Source of the DNA: Spirosoma sp. KCTC 42546
GTDB lineage: Bacteria; Bacteroidota; Bacteroidia; Cytophagales; Spirosomataceae
NCBI RefSeq assembly: GCF_006965485.1
Contig: NZ_CP041360.1
Coordinates: 7,358,501 to 7,422,500, forward strand
Length of the DNA stretch: 64,000 nt
Direction of reading: 5' to 3'
Below the pieces are notes generated by a model. It was given only the letters and a program-made list of their open reading frames with translations. It was not told the DNA's origin and ran no database searches. Below, piece by piece: positions 16,578-26,442 of the stretch (its first letter is position 1; every line of letters starts with the position of its first letter). Position numbers and translations under genes: made by a program.

Positions 16578-17371
16578 ATTGGGCTATGATAAATTAATTT
16601 GACCTGACTACCTTGATCTATCTTGCTTTCCACTAATAACTTCGCTCCAATTAATTTTGCTCGATGTTGCATACTTTGCATACCAACACCAGTAATATAA
16701 TTATCCGAATTCTCCTGTGTATTTATTAGAAACCCCTTGCCATTATCGTTAATACTAACAACAATCTGGCAATCAGAATACGTAATAACTACAGTAATGT
16801 GTGTAGCTTTGGAATGCTTTAACGCGTTATTTATCGCTTCCTGTGCAATCCTAAAAATAATAAGTTTAATATCAGAACTAATAGTTGGCTCTTCTCCAGA
16901 AGTTTCAAAAGTAGCTAGAAAAGCACCAGTTTTTTCGATATAATTTACTTGCAACTTTAGTGATTCCGAAAGAGTTTTTTGGCTCACATAATTTGAATTT
17001 AATCGTTTAGACAAACTGCGTAAGTCTTCAATCGCTTGGTCTAACAATTGTTTACTCGATTGGATCTTGGGACTATTTTGTACCTCTAAGATTTTTATTG
17101 TACTTAAGTTTAATCGCACTAAGGAAAGAATTTGCCCGATATTATCATGGATTTCTTCTGAGACATAGTGCAATGTTTGCTCTTGAACTTCTAATTGTGC
17201 TTTAAACAACTCTTCCTGATAAGAAATTTTAAGATTACTAACTTCTTGCAGGTGTTTCCTTAAGCGAATTTGATACTTAATTATAGCAGCTAGTACAACG
17301 CAAACTAGTAATATCATGACCGCAGTTGTACTGACTACAGCTATAAAAATTTTCTCATCCGACGCGAACAT
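16574..17371 (-). CDS. NarX-type sensor histidine kinase
   Basis: About 265 residues from ATG 17371; a GTG at 17392 would add 7. One N-terminal membrane helix (IFIAVVSTTAVMILLVCVVL) is followed by a short coiled coil. The HisKA_3 dimerisation helix carries the phospho-acceptor histidine in EEIHDNIGQILSLVRLNL. The ATPase domain has the N box AQEAINNALKHSKA and G boxes NDNGKGF and TGVGMQSM. It lacks an obvious external sensor domain, so it may sense through the adjacent multi-helix membrane protein, whose gene overlaps its start. It phosphorylates the response regulator encoded next. Confidence 0.9.
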   Translation of the reverse strand: MFASDEKIFIAVVSTTAVMILLVCVVLAAIIKYQIRLRKHLQEVSNLKISYQEELFKAQLEVQEQTLHYVSEEIHDNIGQILSLVRLNLSTIKILEVQNSPKIQSSKQLLDQAIEDLRSLSKRLNSNYVSQKTLSESLKLQVNYIEKTGAFLATFETSGEEPTISSDIKLIIFRIAQEAINNALKHSKATHITVVITYSDCQIVVSINDNGKGFLINTQENSDNYITGVGMQSMQHRAKLIGAKLLVESKIDQGSQVKLIYHSPI

Positions 17372-18006
17372 ATGAAAGCTACGATAAAACACACATATAA
17401 TACAAAATTAAGGCCTTTATTAATTAACCAATTTAGGGTTCTACTTAATTCAAATCGAGTATCCAGTAAATACTGATATAATGAATTGAAAAAAAAATTT
17501 CCTGCATAGTAAATTAAAATACCAGCAGTAACCCAAAAAACGGGTAGCCTAAATAAAGTAAAATTGACCTCTGGAGGAATATTAAATAAGATAATTATAG
17601 CCCAAAGCATAATTAAACAGCCAGTTAAATTTAAACTATATCCTGGATAATTAAATAGTCCACTAAACCAAATTGAAATTACTGCACATGCAATCCAGAT
17701 AAACGGTATCGTATAAATAAGTACCTTTTTTAATTTTTGATCATGTATTTGCGTTTGAAAGTAATAGGTAAGCAGTGAATACTCTATAGGAATATATAAG
17801 TGATAGACTAAAAAATAATAAGATTTATATTCTTTTGAGTAATACATCGTGTAAACGAATGTTTCTGTTAAAATCGAAAAAAACAATAGTATAGAAAGAA
17901 TGCGTAAGTTTTTATCTATTTTTCCAATGCCAATACTTGTGATAAAGCAAACGCACATTAATAAAAGATAAAGCTCATTGATTATATTCATACCTAATAA
18001 AGGCAT
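17341..18006 (-). CDS. Multi-helix membrane protein, possible sensor
   Basis: 221 residues with about six to seven hydrophobic helices spaced through the whole length and short basic loops, ending CSRRMRKFL (positive-inside tail). No transport or enzyme motif is visible. Its 3' end overlaps the histidine kinase gene, as if the sensory transmembrane module were encoded separately from the kinase. Start could be 17991 (MNIINEL). Function as membrane input for the two-component pair is inference from position. Confidence 0.7.
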   Translation of the reverse strand: MPLLGMNIINELYLLLMCVCFITSIGIGKIDKNLRILSILLFFSILTETFVYTMYYSKEYKSYYFLVYHLYIPIEYSLLTYYFQTQIHDQKLKKVLIYTIPFIWIACAVISIWFSGLFNYPGYSLNLTGCLIMLWAIIILFNIPPEVNFTLFRLPVFWVTAGILIYYAGNFFFNSLYQYLLDTRFELSRTLNWLINKGLNFVLYVCFIVAFICSRRMRKFL

Positions 18007-18128
18007 GAAGCAATAGCAACTATCTATCTTAATTAATAAAAAAAATCATATTTTTAAATATTAAACCTTTTATCACAATTAGTATTAAAATAAAGATATA
18101 TCTATTTAAATATAATGTATTTACAATA

Positions 18129-19526
18129 TTATTTCTCTGGTATTTTAAAACCTAAGTAAGTCCCTGCACTAATACCAAGTAAGGTAAGTAAAGTAGCGCT
18201 GAACTCTGGCATTGAAAGCCGGCTCCAAACTGAATATATAAAAAGACATCCGAGGACAAGTGTCCAAGTGGCCATTTGAAATCGATGAAAACTTATTCCA
18301 TTGGCATCCGTGAGTATATCTTTGAGAAACCCTTCAGAAACTTGAGGAGCCAAAGATTGTTCTTCTACACTTATTTGGTTTACTAAATAATCCTGCCTTA
18401 CCTTTTCAACGTCCTTTACTTGCGCTAACGATTCGTTATTAGGTGACAGTGGGTTGCTCGTTATTTGTGCATTTAAGGTTTGAATGTTGGCATCAACATC
18501 CTTTTTTTCAGTGATAAGCTTTTTGAGATTTTCTTGAATTGACGGTAAGTCACTTTGTTTGTTAAGATCTACAGCAACGGCACCAAGAGCAGTGCCTGCA
18601 CCAATACCAATTAAAGTTAATACACTGCTATTAATAATATCATAAGCACCTGTAATAAGCCATAGGTAAATAAAAGATCCAAGTACTAAAAAAAACCAAA
18701 AAGCCATTTGGCAGCGAGAAAGACTATAGGGCTTCGGATTAGTTCCTTGAGTAGGTATCCCTGAGTCACGCAAGATGTTGCTCTTGCGAGCTAATAATAT
18801 TAAAAATACAGTTAGAAAAATATACAAAATTGAAAAAGCAATAAATCTTATTGATCTTATACGTATAATGTTAAATTTATTATTGCCTTTAATAGTAGTA
18901 ACTTCTGGGTACTCATTTTCAAGGCCTACACTAAGTTCGGTAGGCCGGTTAAAGAAGTTAGGCCCTATAGCTGGAGCGCCTAATAGATCAGCCCACATTT
19001 CATCATTCTCTAAGTTACGAATCAAATGATATTGAAGTTTTTGATCTTGAGGACGGGGAGCACCGGATTCAGGAATTACCCCTTGTACTTTTCTGCCATC
19101 TAAAAAGAGTGCAATTTCTTGTTCATGACAATTGGCTATAACTTTACCCTGACTATCTACACACTTAGCCCTATTTACAAGTGTTTGTAGATTATTGACT
19201 TTCACAACTATGATATCTCCTATCCCAGCGTATTTCTTTAAGTATTTATCTTTTTCATGCCCAATAGCATAGGCATCAACCACAACTATTTCTTGCTGCC
19301 CGGATAAACTCTCAGTAGTTGAGAGTAAAGAGTCAGTCTGTTTAATACGATTTACTAAGTTTTCTTTCCGTGTTTTTTCTTTCAAGCTATCTAAATTATT
19401 TTTCAACCCAGATTCCAATTCTTTTATCGGTAGTTGTGCAATTGATAACTGTCTCCCCCCAACAGTAAAAAGAACAACAAGCAGCCCAACGCCATATTTA
19501 GATATAAATAGACTTTTCGCTTTCAT
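18129..19526 (-). CDS. Membrane protein with duplicated C-terminal helix-pair domain
   Basis: 465 residues. A signal peptide or anchor (KYGVGLLVVLFTVGG) precedes a ~190-residue extracytoplasmic region with two cysteines (AKCVDSQGKVIANCHEQ). Then one helix (FIAFSILYIFLTVFLILLA) is followed by two copies of a helix-pair unit: CQMAFWFFLVLGSFIYLW...LTLIGIGAGTALG near residue 270 and FQMATWTLVLGCLFIYSVW...LTLLGISAGTYLG at the C-terminus. A charged coiled coil lies between them. The internal duplication is clear by eye. Function is unknown; context suggests a membrane signalling or envelope role with the two-component genes. Confidence 0.7.
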   Translation of the reverse strand: MKAKSLFISKYGVGLLVVLFTVGGRQLSIAQLPIKELESGLKNNLDSLKEKTRKENLVNRIKQTDSLLSTTESLSGQQEIVVVDAYAIGHEKDKYLKKYAGIGDIIVVKVNNLQTLVNRAKCVDSQGKVIANCHEQEIALFLDGRKVQGVIPESGAPRPQDQKLQYHLIRNLENDEMWADLLGAPAIGPNFFNRPTELSVGLENEYPEVTTIKGNNKFNIIRIRSIRFIAFSILYIFLTVFLILLARKSNILRDSGIPTQGTNPKPYSLSRCQMAFWFFLVLGSFIYLWLITGAYDIINSSVLTLIGIGAGTALGAVAVDLNKQSDLPSIQENLKKLITEKKDVDANIQTLNAQITSNPLSPNNESLAQVKDVEKVRQDYLVNQISVEEQSLAPQVSEGFLKDILTDANGISFHRFQMATWTLVLGCLFIYSVWSRLSMPEFSATLLTLLGISAGTYLGFKIPEK

Positions 19527-19551
19527 AATTTTATCTAGGTATAATTATTAA

Positions 19552-20475
19552 TTACAAACTAATCGCACTAAAGCTAAGCCTGGCATTTAAACCAAATTGT
19601 ATAGATTTATTGAATGATGATTTATTTTGACCAGATAAATCATTACTTTGAACATATACGCCTCCTAATAGCTTACCGGTTTTTTCGCTTATAAAGTTTA
19701 TACTTAATCCGCCCACAACTGTATTGGGAATTAAATTACTTTTGTTCGATGTATTTACCCTTAGATAGGCATTCGGGCAGATGTAATTTTGATCATTAGT
19801 AGGAATAAAATATAATGCATCTATATTAATGTAAGTTCTAGAATATGTAAGGTAATTACCTGCATAAGCTGCAATTTCCCTAGTACTTGTCAGCCCCTGT
19901 ATGTTCGGGTCAGTAGCTGTAAAAGTGTAGGTCGTTTTTCGAAGGTTATCTTGATTGCTCTGTAATTTATTACCAAGTACAGCTCCTAAGTAGATACGTC
20001 CACCTAGGCGAGTTGTTAGACCTACTTCAATGGCAGGGCTAACAAGCGTTGTATCGATAAATCTACTACTTACTGTAGTAAAAGAGTTACCTTTATCTAA
20101 TTTTAATGCCGTCGCGGACAGACCAGGTCTTATATATATCAATATTTTACTTGTAGTTTGATTATCATCATTTTTAAAACTTTGCTGATAACCAATCAGA
20201 CCGGACATTTCAGTATTTGGCGAAAAACTTCCATTTTGGAAAAGACTAACCAAGCCATCATTGTTTTTTCCTTGGATATCGAAACCATAAATCCAAGCCG
20301 ATGGCTTCAAACTTTTTTTATAAAAATTTGCTTTCACTAAGCCTTGGCCAAAGTCAAAATTTAGGGTTCCTCCAGAAACCACTATACTACTTTTCCCTTC
20401 TGCATCCTGATTTAATATCTGGCAATTCGCAGTAATAGCTAAAATGCTGATAATAAATATTAAAAGATATCGCAT
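19552..20475 (-). CDS. Secreted or outer-membrane beta-rich protein
   Basis: About 307 residues from ATG 20475; the longer frame to 20502 adds nine polar residues and hides the signal peptide. The signal peptide (YLLIFIISILAITANCQ) is clear. The rest alternates hydrophobic and polar residues in strand-like blocks (IVVSGGTLNFDFGQ, LIYIRPGLSATAL) and ends in a strand (IQFGLNARLSFSAISL), suggesting an outer-membrane barrel. It belongs to the minus-strand operon between the small cytosolic gene and the duplicated membrane protein. No specific family recognised. Confidence 0.6.
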   Translation of the reverse strand: MRYLLIFIISILAITANCQILNQDAEGKSSIVVSGGTLNFDFGQGLVKANFYKKSLKPSAWIYGFDIQGKNNDGLVSLFQNGSFSPNTEMSGLIGYQQSFKNDDNQTTSKILIYIRPGLSATALKLDKGNSFTTVSSRFIDTTLVSPAIEVGLTTRLGGRIYLGAVLGNKLQSNQDNLRKTTYTFTATDPNIQGLTSTREIAAYAGNYLTYSRTYINIDALYFIPTNDQNYICPNAYLRVNTSNKSNLIPNTVVGGLSINFISEKTGKLLGGVYVQSNDLSGQNKSSFNKSIQFGLNARLSFSAISL

Positions 20476-20505
20476 GATTGTTTCTTTTTTAGAATGTGAC
20501 ATGGT

Positions 20506-20805
20506 TTATACTAATGGACATGTTCTATCAAACCAAGAACCGCCACCACGACCAATCTTACCTGAAATTATTTCTGGAATTGTGTGCAAAGTTTCCTCAT
20601 CATTCTCAATACTGACTTCTAAATTCCAAGCTTGTCTTTCAATACCTCCTAATTCGAGTCTTATTCTGATACCAGCCTCTGATATAAATACATTATCCAA
20701 CGAACCTTCTAGTTCATCAGGATCAACATAATGCCCACCAATTTCAAATACAAAAATTGTGTCAATCAATGGATCAAGAGTAAGTTTATAATTTGCCGTT
20801 GCCAT
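20506..20805 (-). CDS. Small cytosolic protein, first gene of the operon
   Basis: 99 residues, acidic and beta-rich (YKLTLDPLIDTIFVFEIGG, IRIRLELGGIERQAWNLEV), ending in a glycine-rich stretch and WFDRTCPLV. No signal peptide or membrane helix. It is the most upstream gene of the minus-strand run to 15207; a promoter would lie just above 20805. Function unknown. Confidence 0.55.
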   Translation of the reverse strand: MATANYKLTLDPLIDTIFVFEIGGHYVDPDELEGSLDNVFISEAGIRIRLELGGIERQAWNLEVSIENDEETLHTIPEIISGKIGRGGGSWFDRTCPLV

Positions 20806-21599
20806 AATCTTAAATATTTAATGGTTATTAGAATAATTCAGACGGAGTGACTTTGGAATAAATAGGCAGCAAGTACAATAATTAGCTTTCATTCTGCCAT
20901 ATTTAAACACTAAGTACATGACAAAATTAGCTCGACGTCTTTCTAGGGGCAACGTGAATTTTCACATGAATATTTGGGATTTTTAACTTAATGTATTCTA
21001 TATACCTTCCATTCTTGGGCTAATAGCTTATTTGCTGAGCCGCTAAGCAGTTAGTATTATGAATGCCCCAAATGCATCTTTTTGTATTTAGTCATTCTCA
21101 TCAATTAGGATTTTCTCATTAATGACAAAGCGCCTACATTACTGAAAGGTCTCTATTAGTAATCGACGCGTTAATCATGGATTAGCTTATCTAGAGCATC
21201 TCCATACGGCTATCTATGGTCAAATAGCATTGCCCCTCTCAAGGATGGCATTGTCATGTAGCCGATAAGTAAAAAAGGCCGGCTACATCGTAACCGACCT
21301 TTCCAGTATTTATTCACTTCATATAGGGAAGTCATTCAGATAATCCCCTATTGTTCAATCCTTTGCATTAATAATTGAAAGGGAAAGGGCTAATAACTAA
21401 TATTAGCCGGGAATACTACAGTAGACACCATTTTGTTTGACTATTTGGCTAAAGAAACTATAAAGCAGTTAATCGGGATAAATTGATTAGGAATTTCGTT
21501 TGTGAGCCAAATTTGAGAGTTTTGCTCTATGATTGCAAAACAGGACTATTGAGATGGTCCAAGTTTGCCGGACAGTTGAGTTGCTTAATTAGCTGTACC
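20806..21599. other. Gene-poor stretch leading into IS debris
   Basis: No convincing gene. Direction changes here from the minus-strand operon to IS fragments. A small inverted repeat (ATGTAGCCG and CGGCTACAT) lies near 21255-21290. A GTAGACACC at 21421 could be the left end of the IS3 fragment that follows. Confidence 0.4.
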
Positions 21600-21862
21600 A
21601 TGGCCAAAAAACAAACCCCGTCGGCGCCCCGCCGAAAGTACGACGAAGCCTTCAAAAACGAAGCTCTCCGATTGGTCACAACCGGTAACCGAAGTGTACC
21701 TGATGTAGCTCGCTCACTGGGAATTTCGGATAATCTGCTTTATAACTGGAAAAGCAAGCTAAAAATAACCCCGCCACAAAACGGTGCTTACGAACAAGAA
21801 CTTCATCAACTCCGGGAACAATTACGCAAAACTGAACAAGAGCGAGATATACTAAAATCCCT
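21600..21862 (+). pseudogene. IS3-family OrfA transposase, truncated
   Basis: From ATG 21600 the reading (RRKYDEAFKNEALRLVTTG, VARSLGISDNLLYNWKSKL, leucine-zipper LHQLREQLRKTEQERDILK) is a standard IS3 OrfA: helix-turn-helix plus leucine zipper. It stops matching at the final lysine, where OrfA normally continues, and the open frame runs on into unrelated sequence to 22178. No OrfB follows. It appears to be cut by the left end of an IS110-type element. Confidence 0.75.
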
Positions 21863-22117
21863 GTACAGCGCCGACGCTGTTGAATGGCTGTTACAACTTA
21901 TCTTCTCGGCCCAAAACCCTACCTTTAATCGATTTCTGAACCAAGCCTCCCGCTTTTACTGGTACCTAATCGAGTCCTTCCTAAAATCTGGGCTGGAGCG
22001 TACGATGCTTTTAGAAAAGCATTTGGTGAATAAACTGGTGATCGCTTCAGCGAATCCCGTACAGAAAACTCTTACTCTCCCGCTACGCTCCCAGAAGTCA
22101 TTAACCATTAATGTCCT

Positions 22118-22296
22118 ATGGAAAGCAATCAAACATCGTTTAACATCATTCATGCTCATGCTGCTGGCATCGATGTAGGCTCACGGAGTCACCTAGTGGC
22201 TATCGACCAGAACAAAGACAACGTCCACGAATTTGGGGTGTATACCAAAGACCATCAGCGAAAAACATTCAGAGTGTTTTTTAAACAAGCGTCCGA
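22118..22296 (+). pseudogene. IS110-family transposase, N-terminal fragment
   Basis: About 45 residues match the IS110 DEDD start: HAHAAGIDVGSRSHLVAIDQ, whose aspartate is the first catalytic acid, then EFGVYTKDHQ. The frame then leaves the family and ends at 22300, so at least 85% of the ~330-residue enzyme is missing. The ~255 bp before it may be the IS110 left-end noncoding region. Confidence 0.7.
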
Positions 22297-22833
22297 TTAA
22301 TAGAACTCAATGATCCTAGGCCTGCTCCAACCTCGCAGCGGTGGCTCTATCCAAGCCATTTAAAAATCAGATCTAGGAAGGCCCCTTCGTCTCACATGGA
22401 TCCTTTTGATTGATAAACTATTCAAATATACGTATCTTCTTTTCTCTGATCTAGCCCCACAATCTTCAATAATTCCACTAAAGCAACACTAAATTAGCTC
22501 CTTCCACTTTTACTTGCGACATACACCACCAAGATGTATCCAGAAAGCTACTGAAAGTCTCGCTCATAACGGTCTGGTCGCCAGTTCAAGTCTGGCCGGG
22601 CCCACCATATCTTTCAATAATTTAATTAAACCTTTATGATTGTCAGTTATTTGGCGGGGTTACATAGGGGTTACATTCAAAGTGTTTGGAAATGGGCTAA
22701 TCTCCACGTGTTATCGTCCTTGTAATTCTAAAGGTTCAGTGAAGGAGAACCATATCTATGGCAACCTATTCGGTACTTTAAGTTTGTACGATGTTCGGTC
22801 TATTTCGACAGTCTACTTCAGCAAAAGCCTGCT
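22297..22833. other. Decayed sequence without genes
   Basis: No open frame with a recognisable product. The stretch lies between the IS110 fragment and a decayed membrane-protein gene and is probably mobile-element debris. Confidence 0.4.
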
Positions 22834-23290
22834 CTATCGTTCAATACGCGCTTTCAGCATATGTCTGGCGAACCACTGACAGTCACGCTTGACAGTCATC
22901 TTATTGTCGTAGATGTCACGGAACTCTACTTTCAAGCTAATCGGTGCGAGTTGTTTTCGGGCATCATCAATGCCCACTTCACATTCATGATCATCAAAGC
23001 GTTTCTCAAAAATCGTTAGAGACGAATTTGGCAACACAATCCGCGCGACCGAGTCATTGGTTGGGGCAAACAGATAGGATTTTGCTCAAGGTTAAGGCGG
23101 GTTTCTATACTGGTATAAACCACACCACTTTTGCGACAGGTTGTTCTGTCAATGATTAAGGGCTAAGACCGTTGTTGCGTAGGTGAATTGCTATCACTTG
23201 TTGGCAGTCCTCCAACACAATCTGTAATAACGGCTTGAGCGACTTTTCGTTATGAAGCCGTTGCTGATACAGTTGATAAAACGTAGCCGC
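22834..23290 (-). pseudogene. Decayed copy of the 31425-31928 membrane protein
   Basis: Read on the minus strand, the sequence begins LAATFYQLYQQRLHNEKSLK, then IAIHLRNNGLSP followed by a stop. After frame changes it resumes with LKVEFRDIYDNKM and DCQWFARHMLKARIE. Each block matches the intact protein at 31425-31928 (LLATFYQLYLQRVHNEKSLK, VHVRNNGLGP, LKVEGRDIYDNKI, WFARYMVKNGIE). At least one in-frame stop and frame breaks show it is inactive. It lies directly before the conflict operon. Confidence 0.8.
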
Positions 23291-23341
23291 AAGAATAGAA
23301 AATTAATTAATTTTGATCTTATTAAATTCCACCAAAATTGA

Positions 23342-24634
23342 ATGGAACGTAACGAGATTTTCTACGATTGGCTGCGCGCAAAATTTTTCGAGATAGAGGA
23401 TAATGATACACGTTTACAACAACTTACTGCTGCTGTAAACGATTTAGCTGCGATCCTCGAGAAGGACCTGCACGAGGTTCGTTGCTTCACCTTGTCGGCA
23501 CTCGATGCTGACATTCCGATTACTAATCCAAGTATTGTGGCTACTTATGAGTTAGTCAAAAAACATTGGAGCAGTATAGAGGGCAAATATCCAGAACCTC
23601 CACGTGGTATACTGCGAGGTATAATACTCAGTGCACTTTATCAACTGGGAATGAAGGATGCTGAACTTTGTAGGATTATTTACTATACTGCTAGTGGCTA
23701 TAGCCAATTTGTGCGGTTTGGCAATGAACAGTCCATTATTAATCGCATCCTGAAAGAGTTTGGTAAGGATGTGGAGGATGAAGCATTAGCTGAGTGGTCA
23801 TTAGGTGACGCGCCAATAGCGCCAACTCCAATTGCGTTGAAGCTCAAAAATTTGAGTTTAGAACTAAAGCTGAGTAGCACTGAAGTAGACGAAAATGAAC
23901 TAAAAAAAGCACTAACTGAAGCAGCAGGAGTAGAGCCTAGACATAATCACGGCCCTCAAAATGGAACTCAATTTTGGTCTCCACACTTTGGATCCACTGC
24001 AAGTGCAGGCATTGCCAAAGCTATTAAAACAGCAGTAAATGGCTTTGGGGGATCACTCTCAACAAATACATTGGAAACCGAAATCAACAATTACTTCACC
24101 AATATAAATAACACATTAAATAACGCGTTTAAAGCATCCTTCCAGTCACTCTTAGCAGTAGAAAGACGAAGTAAATTATTATGGTGGAAGGAAACGCTAT
24201 ATTCTACCACGCTACGTAAAAGTTATAGAGAGATTGATGCGGCTGTTTTACCAGTAGTGATGGCCATTGACTTAGTCAAGCTACTGCCAGATGTAACGCC
24301 TGTAAGTGTGGACTATTTACTCACCGATACCTACCGTGCGGTGAAACACGACGCATCGATTAAGCAACCACTCTCGAAACTATTAGCTTGTTTTGAAGAT
24401 GAAGAGCAGCAGAAACTTTTGGCTTCGCACCTACCCATGTTAACAGACTGCGGGGAGCGAACTACCCTGACTTTATTCCTAACCCAGGTAGTACACGACC
24501 AGAAATCCTTGAAAAAACTTACACATTATACGGGCCTGCGTGCCGATGTTGAGGCATCACATCAACAGCTGGCAGTAATAGTTCTCCACGATTTACTCAC
24601 GGAACGTCTTATCCAGGAAGCCAATGCCGCTTAG
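23342..24634 (+). CDS. GASH-like helical protein, GTPase-centred conflict system
   Basis: 430 residues, almost entirely helical, without signal peptide. The C-terminal half (residues ~260-425: KLLWWKETLYSTTLRKSY, MAIDLVKLLPDVTPVSVDYLL, LTLFLTQVVHDQKSL) resembles the GTPase-associated system helical (GASH) proteins described by comparative genomics for predicted GTPase-centred conflict systems. The assignment rests on this resemblance and on the neighbours. It is the first gene of a five-gene operon and overlaps the next by 11 nt. Likely role: scaffold or regulator of the two downstream GTPases. Confidence 0.65.
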   Translation: MERNEIFYDWLRAKFFEIEDNDTRLQQLTAAVNDLAAILEKDLHEVRCFTLSALDADIPITNPSIVATYELVKKHWSSIEGKYPEPPRGILRGIILSALYQLGMKDAELCRIIYYTASGYSQFVRFGNEQSIINRILKEFGKDVEDEALAEWSLGDAPIAPTPIALKLKNLSLELKLSSTEVDENELKKALTEAAGVEPRHNHGPQNGTQFWSPHFGSTASAGIAKAIKTAVNGFGGSLSTNTLETEINNYFTNINNTLNNAFKASFQSLLAVERRSKLLWWKETLYSTTLRKSYREIDAAVLPVVMAIDLVKLLPDVTPVSVDYLLTDTYRAVKHDASIKQPLSKLLACFEDEEQQKLLASHLPMLTDCGERTTLTLFLTQVVHDQKSLKKLTHYTGLRADVEASHQQLAVIVLHDLLTERLIQEANAA

Positions 24635-25607
24635 TTGTACTAATACAAACTGTTATCCACAGGATAGAGAGTGTCAGGAAGGATGTAGGCCATTTAATCA
24701 ATGCCCTAACTTAAGTCGGAACGAAAATGCGCCCGATGCTAACCCAACTGAAGCATCAACAACCGAACTTGATGGGCAGCGAGTGAACTGGACAGGTAGC
24801 GCAATGGGGTTAACTGATTTGCAGTCTTTAACTGCTCGTTCTCGAATTCTTCTGATTGGCCTTGCAGGAATGGAGAATGCAGGTAAAACTACATTTCTGG
24901 CCTTACTCTATTCACTCTTGCGCCGTGGGCAAAGCATAAACCACTATCGTTTTGCGGGTTCTTATACTCTATCCGGGTGGGAATTAATTACTAGCTTTCT
25001 GACATTCGAGAACGGTTCTAATCAAGTTACTTTCCCCCCCCATACCAGCCGTAATGCTGGTAGAATACCGGGTTTGTTGCATCTAGCGTTGAAGACTGAG
25101 GCAGACTATTTACTTGATGTAGTGTTTACCGACGCACCCGGAGAGTGGTTTAATGAGTGGCGTAGCTATCAGCAAGCGGATAATGCCGTTGGGGCAGAAT
25201 GGATACATCATCATGGAGACGGTTTTTTATTATTTGCTGACTGCGAAGAATTGGCCGGAATTAATCGGGGAATTACACGTACAAATATCCAAATGATAGC
25301 AGACCGACTTGTAGTAAATCTAGGTTCTAGGCCGTTGGGTTTAGTATGGTCGAAATCTGACGTAGAGAATAACCGGCCAGCAATGCGAGAGAAGATTCAA
25401 AGCCATATTCAAACGAAAGCACCACAACATTATCAGGAATTCTCTGTCAGTGTAATGCAAAATGACCCCCAATGGCATCAGCAAGTCCTGCAGGCAGTTG
25501 GCTGGTTACTGGATACAATAGAACACGCGGCAGATCAGCAAGTCCCCACAATACCTTTAGCCGATACTGATGATTTATTTCTACTTCGTCGTAGTGTATT
25601 AGTATGA
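24624..25607 (+). CDS. Double-GTPase family protein with cysteine-rich N-terminus
   Basis: 327 residues. The first ~30 carry a cysteine cluster (C5, C9, C16, C20, C27) likely to bind zinc. The P-loop GLAGMENAGKTTFLALLY lies near residues 75-92. VVFTDAPGEWFNEW matches the switch II DxPG position, and GLVWSKSDVE takes the place of the NKxD/TKxD base-specificity loop. These features fit the DO-GTPase proteins predicted to work as a pair in GTPase-centred conflict systems. The next gene encodes the second GTPase and overlaps by 4 nt (ATGA). Confidence 0.75.
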   Translation: MPLSCTNTNCYPQDRECQEGCRPFNQCPNLSRNENAPDANPTEASTTELDGQRVNWTGSAMGLTDLQSLTARSRILLIGLAGMENAGKTTFLALLYSLLRRGQSINHYRFAGSYTLSGWELITSFLTFENGSNQVTFPPHTSRNAGRIPGLLHLALKTEADYLLDVVFTDAPGEWFNEWRSYQQADNAVGAEWIHHHGDGFLLFADCEELAGINRGITRTNIQMIADRLVVNLGSRPLGLVWSKSDVENNRPAMREKIQSHIQTKAPQHYQEFSVSVMQNDPQWHQQVLQAVGWLLDTIEHAADQQVPTIPLADTDDLFLLRRSVLV

Positions 25608-26440
25608 ATCAATCACATCAATTATTGATTATAGGCGGTCCTAATGCTGGGAAAACGCACTTTGTATGTCAACTCTATAATCGGTTAGATGCTAAACGTA
25701 GTACTTATCACATGGTTACTGCGCCTTTAGATCTGACAGTAATAAAATCGGTTATAGGCCGATTAGCTCAAGGCTTGTCAGGTGAGCATACTGAAAGCGG
25801 GTTAAATGAAGAAATAAACTTTGTTGTAGCCAATGAATATAAAGAGATCGCGCTTTCTTTTCCCGATTACGCGGGTGAACAAATTCGGACCCTTGTGCGA
25901 GATCGGTTGGTTTCGAGCCGGTGGTACGAACTAATAACGCAATCAGACGAATGGTTACTGCTAATTCGGCCCGATGAAATTCCCACCTTGGAGGACATTA
26001 CGACCCGTGGCCTTGCCAATGTAGAAGATTTGAAATCCAGATTTGCTATAGTGCCTAAGCAAGTGGAGCTGACCCCTCCAAGCTTTTATATTGAACTGCT
26101 CCAGATGATGCTGTACATTAAAGGTAAATCAGTGATTACGCCCGTTATCGAACCACGCCTTACAATAGCGCTATCGTGCTGGGATACCTTAAACCTGTCT
26201 TCATCAGGTATAACGCCATTTGGAGAATTACAAAAGCGATTACCATTCTTGTCAACTTTTCTAGAAACGGTTTGGGCACATGATAGTTGGCGAGTTTGTG
26301 GCTTATCCTCACTAGGCCGAACATTGGATACCAAAGTACCAGATGATGATTTTGTAGATGAAGGACCTGAGACAGCAGGATATTTAGTACTTCCATCAGG
26401 AGAACATGATCCTGATCTAACAAAACTAATTACTTTCTGA
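25604..26440 (+). CDS. Second double-GTPase-like protein
   Basis: 278 residues. The P-loop is IIGGPNAGKTHFVCQLYNRL near residues 8-27, and IALSFPDYAGEQIRTLVRDR supplies the switch II-like DxxG. IALSCWDTLN stands where a base-specificity loop would be, without a clear NKxD. It is adjacent to, and coupled with, the first GTPase by an ATGA overlap; the next gene starts 2 nt after its stop. Two different GTPases in tandem is the defining feature of the predicted DO-GTPase systems. Confidence 0.75.
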   Translation: MNQSHQLLIIGGPNAGKTHFVCQLYNRLDAKRSTYHMVTAPLDLTVIKSVIGRLAQGLSGEHTESGLNEEINFVVANEYKEIALSFPDYAGEQIRTLVRDRLVSSRWYELITQSDEWLLLIRPDEIPTLEDITTRGLANVEDLKSRFAIVPKQVELTPPSFYIELLQMMLYIKGKSVITPVIEPRLTIALSCWDTLNLSSSGITPFGELQKRLPFLSTFLETVWAHDSWRVCGLSSLGRTLDTKVPDDDFVDEGPETAGYLVLPSGEHDPDLTKLITF

Positions 26441-26442
26441 AC

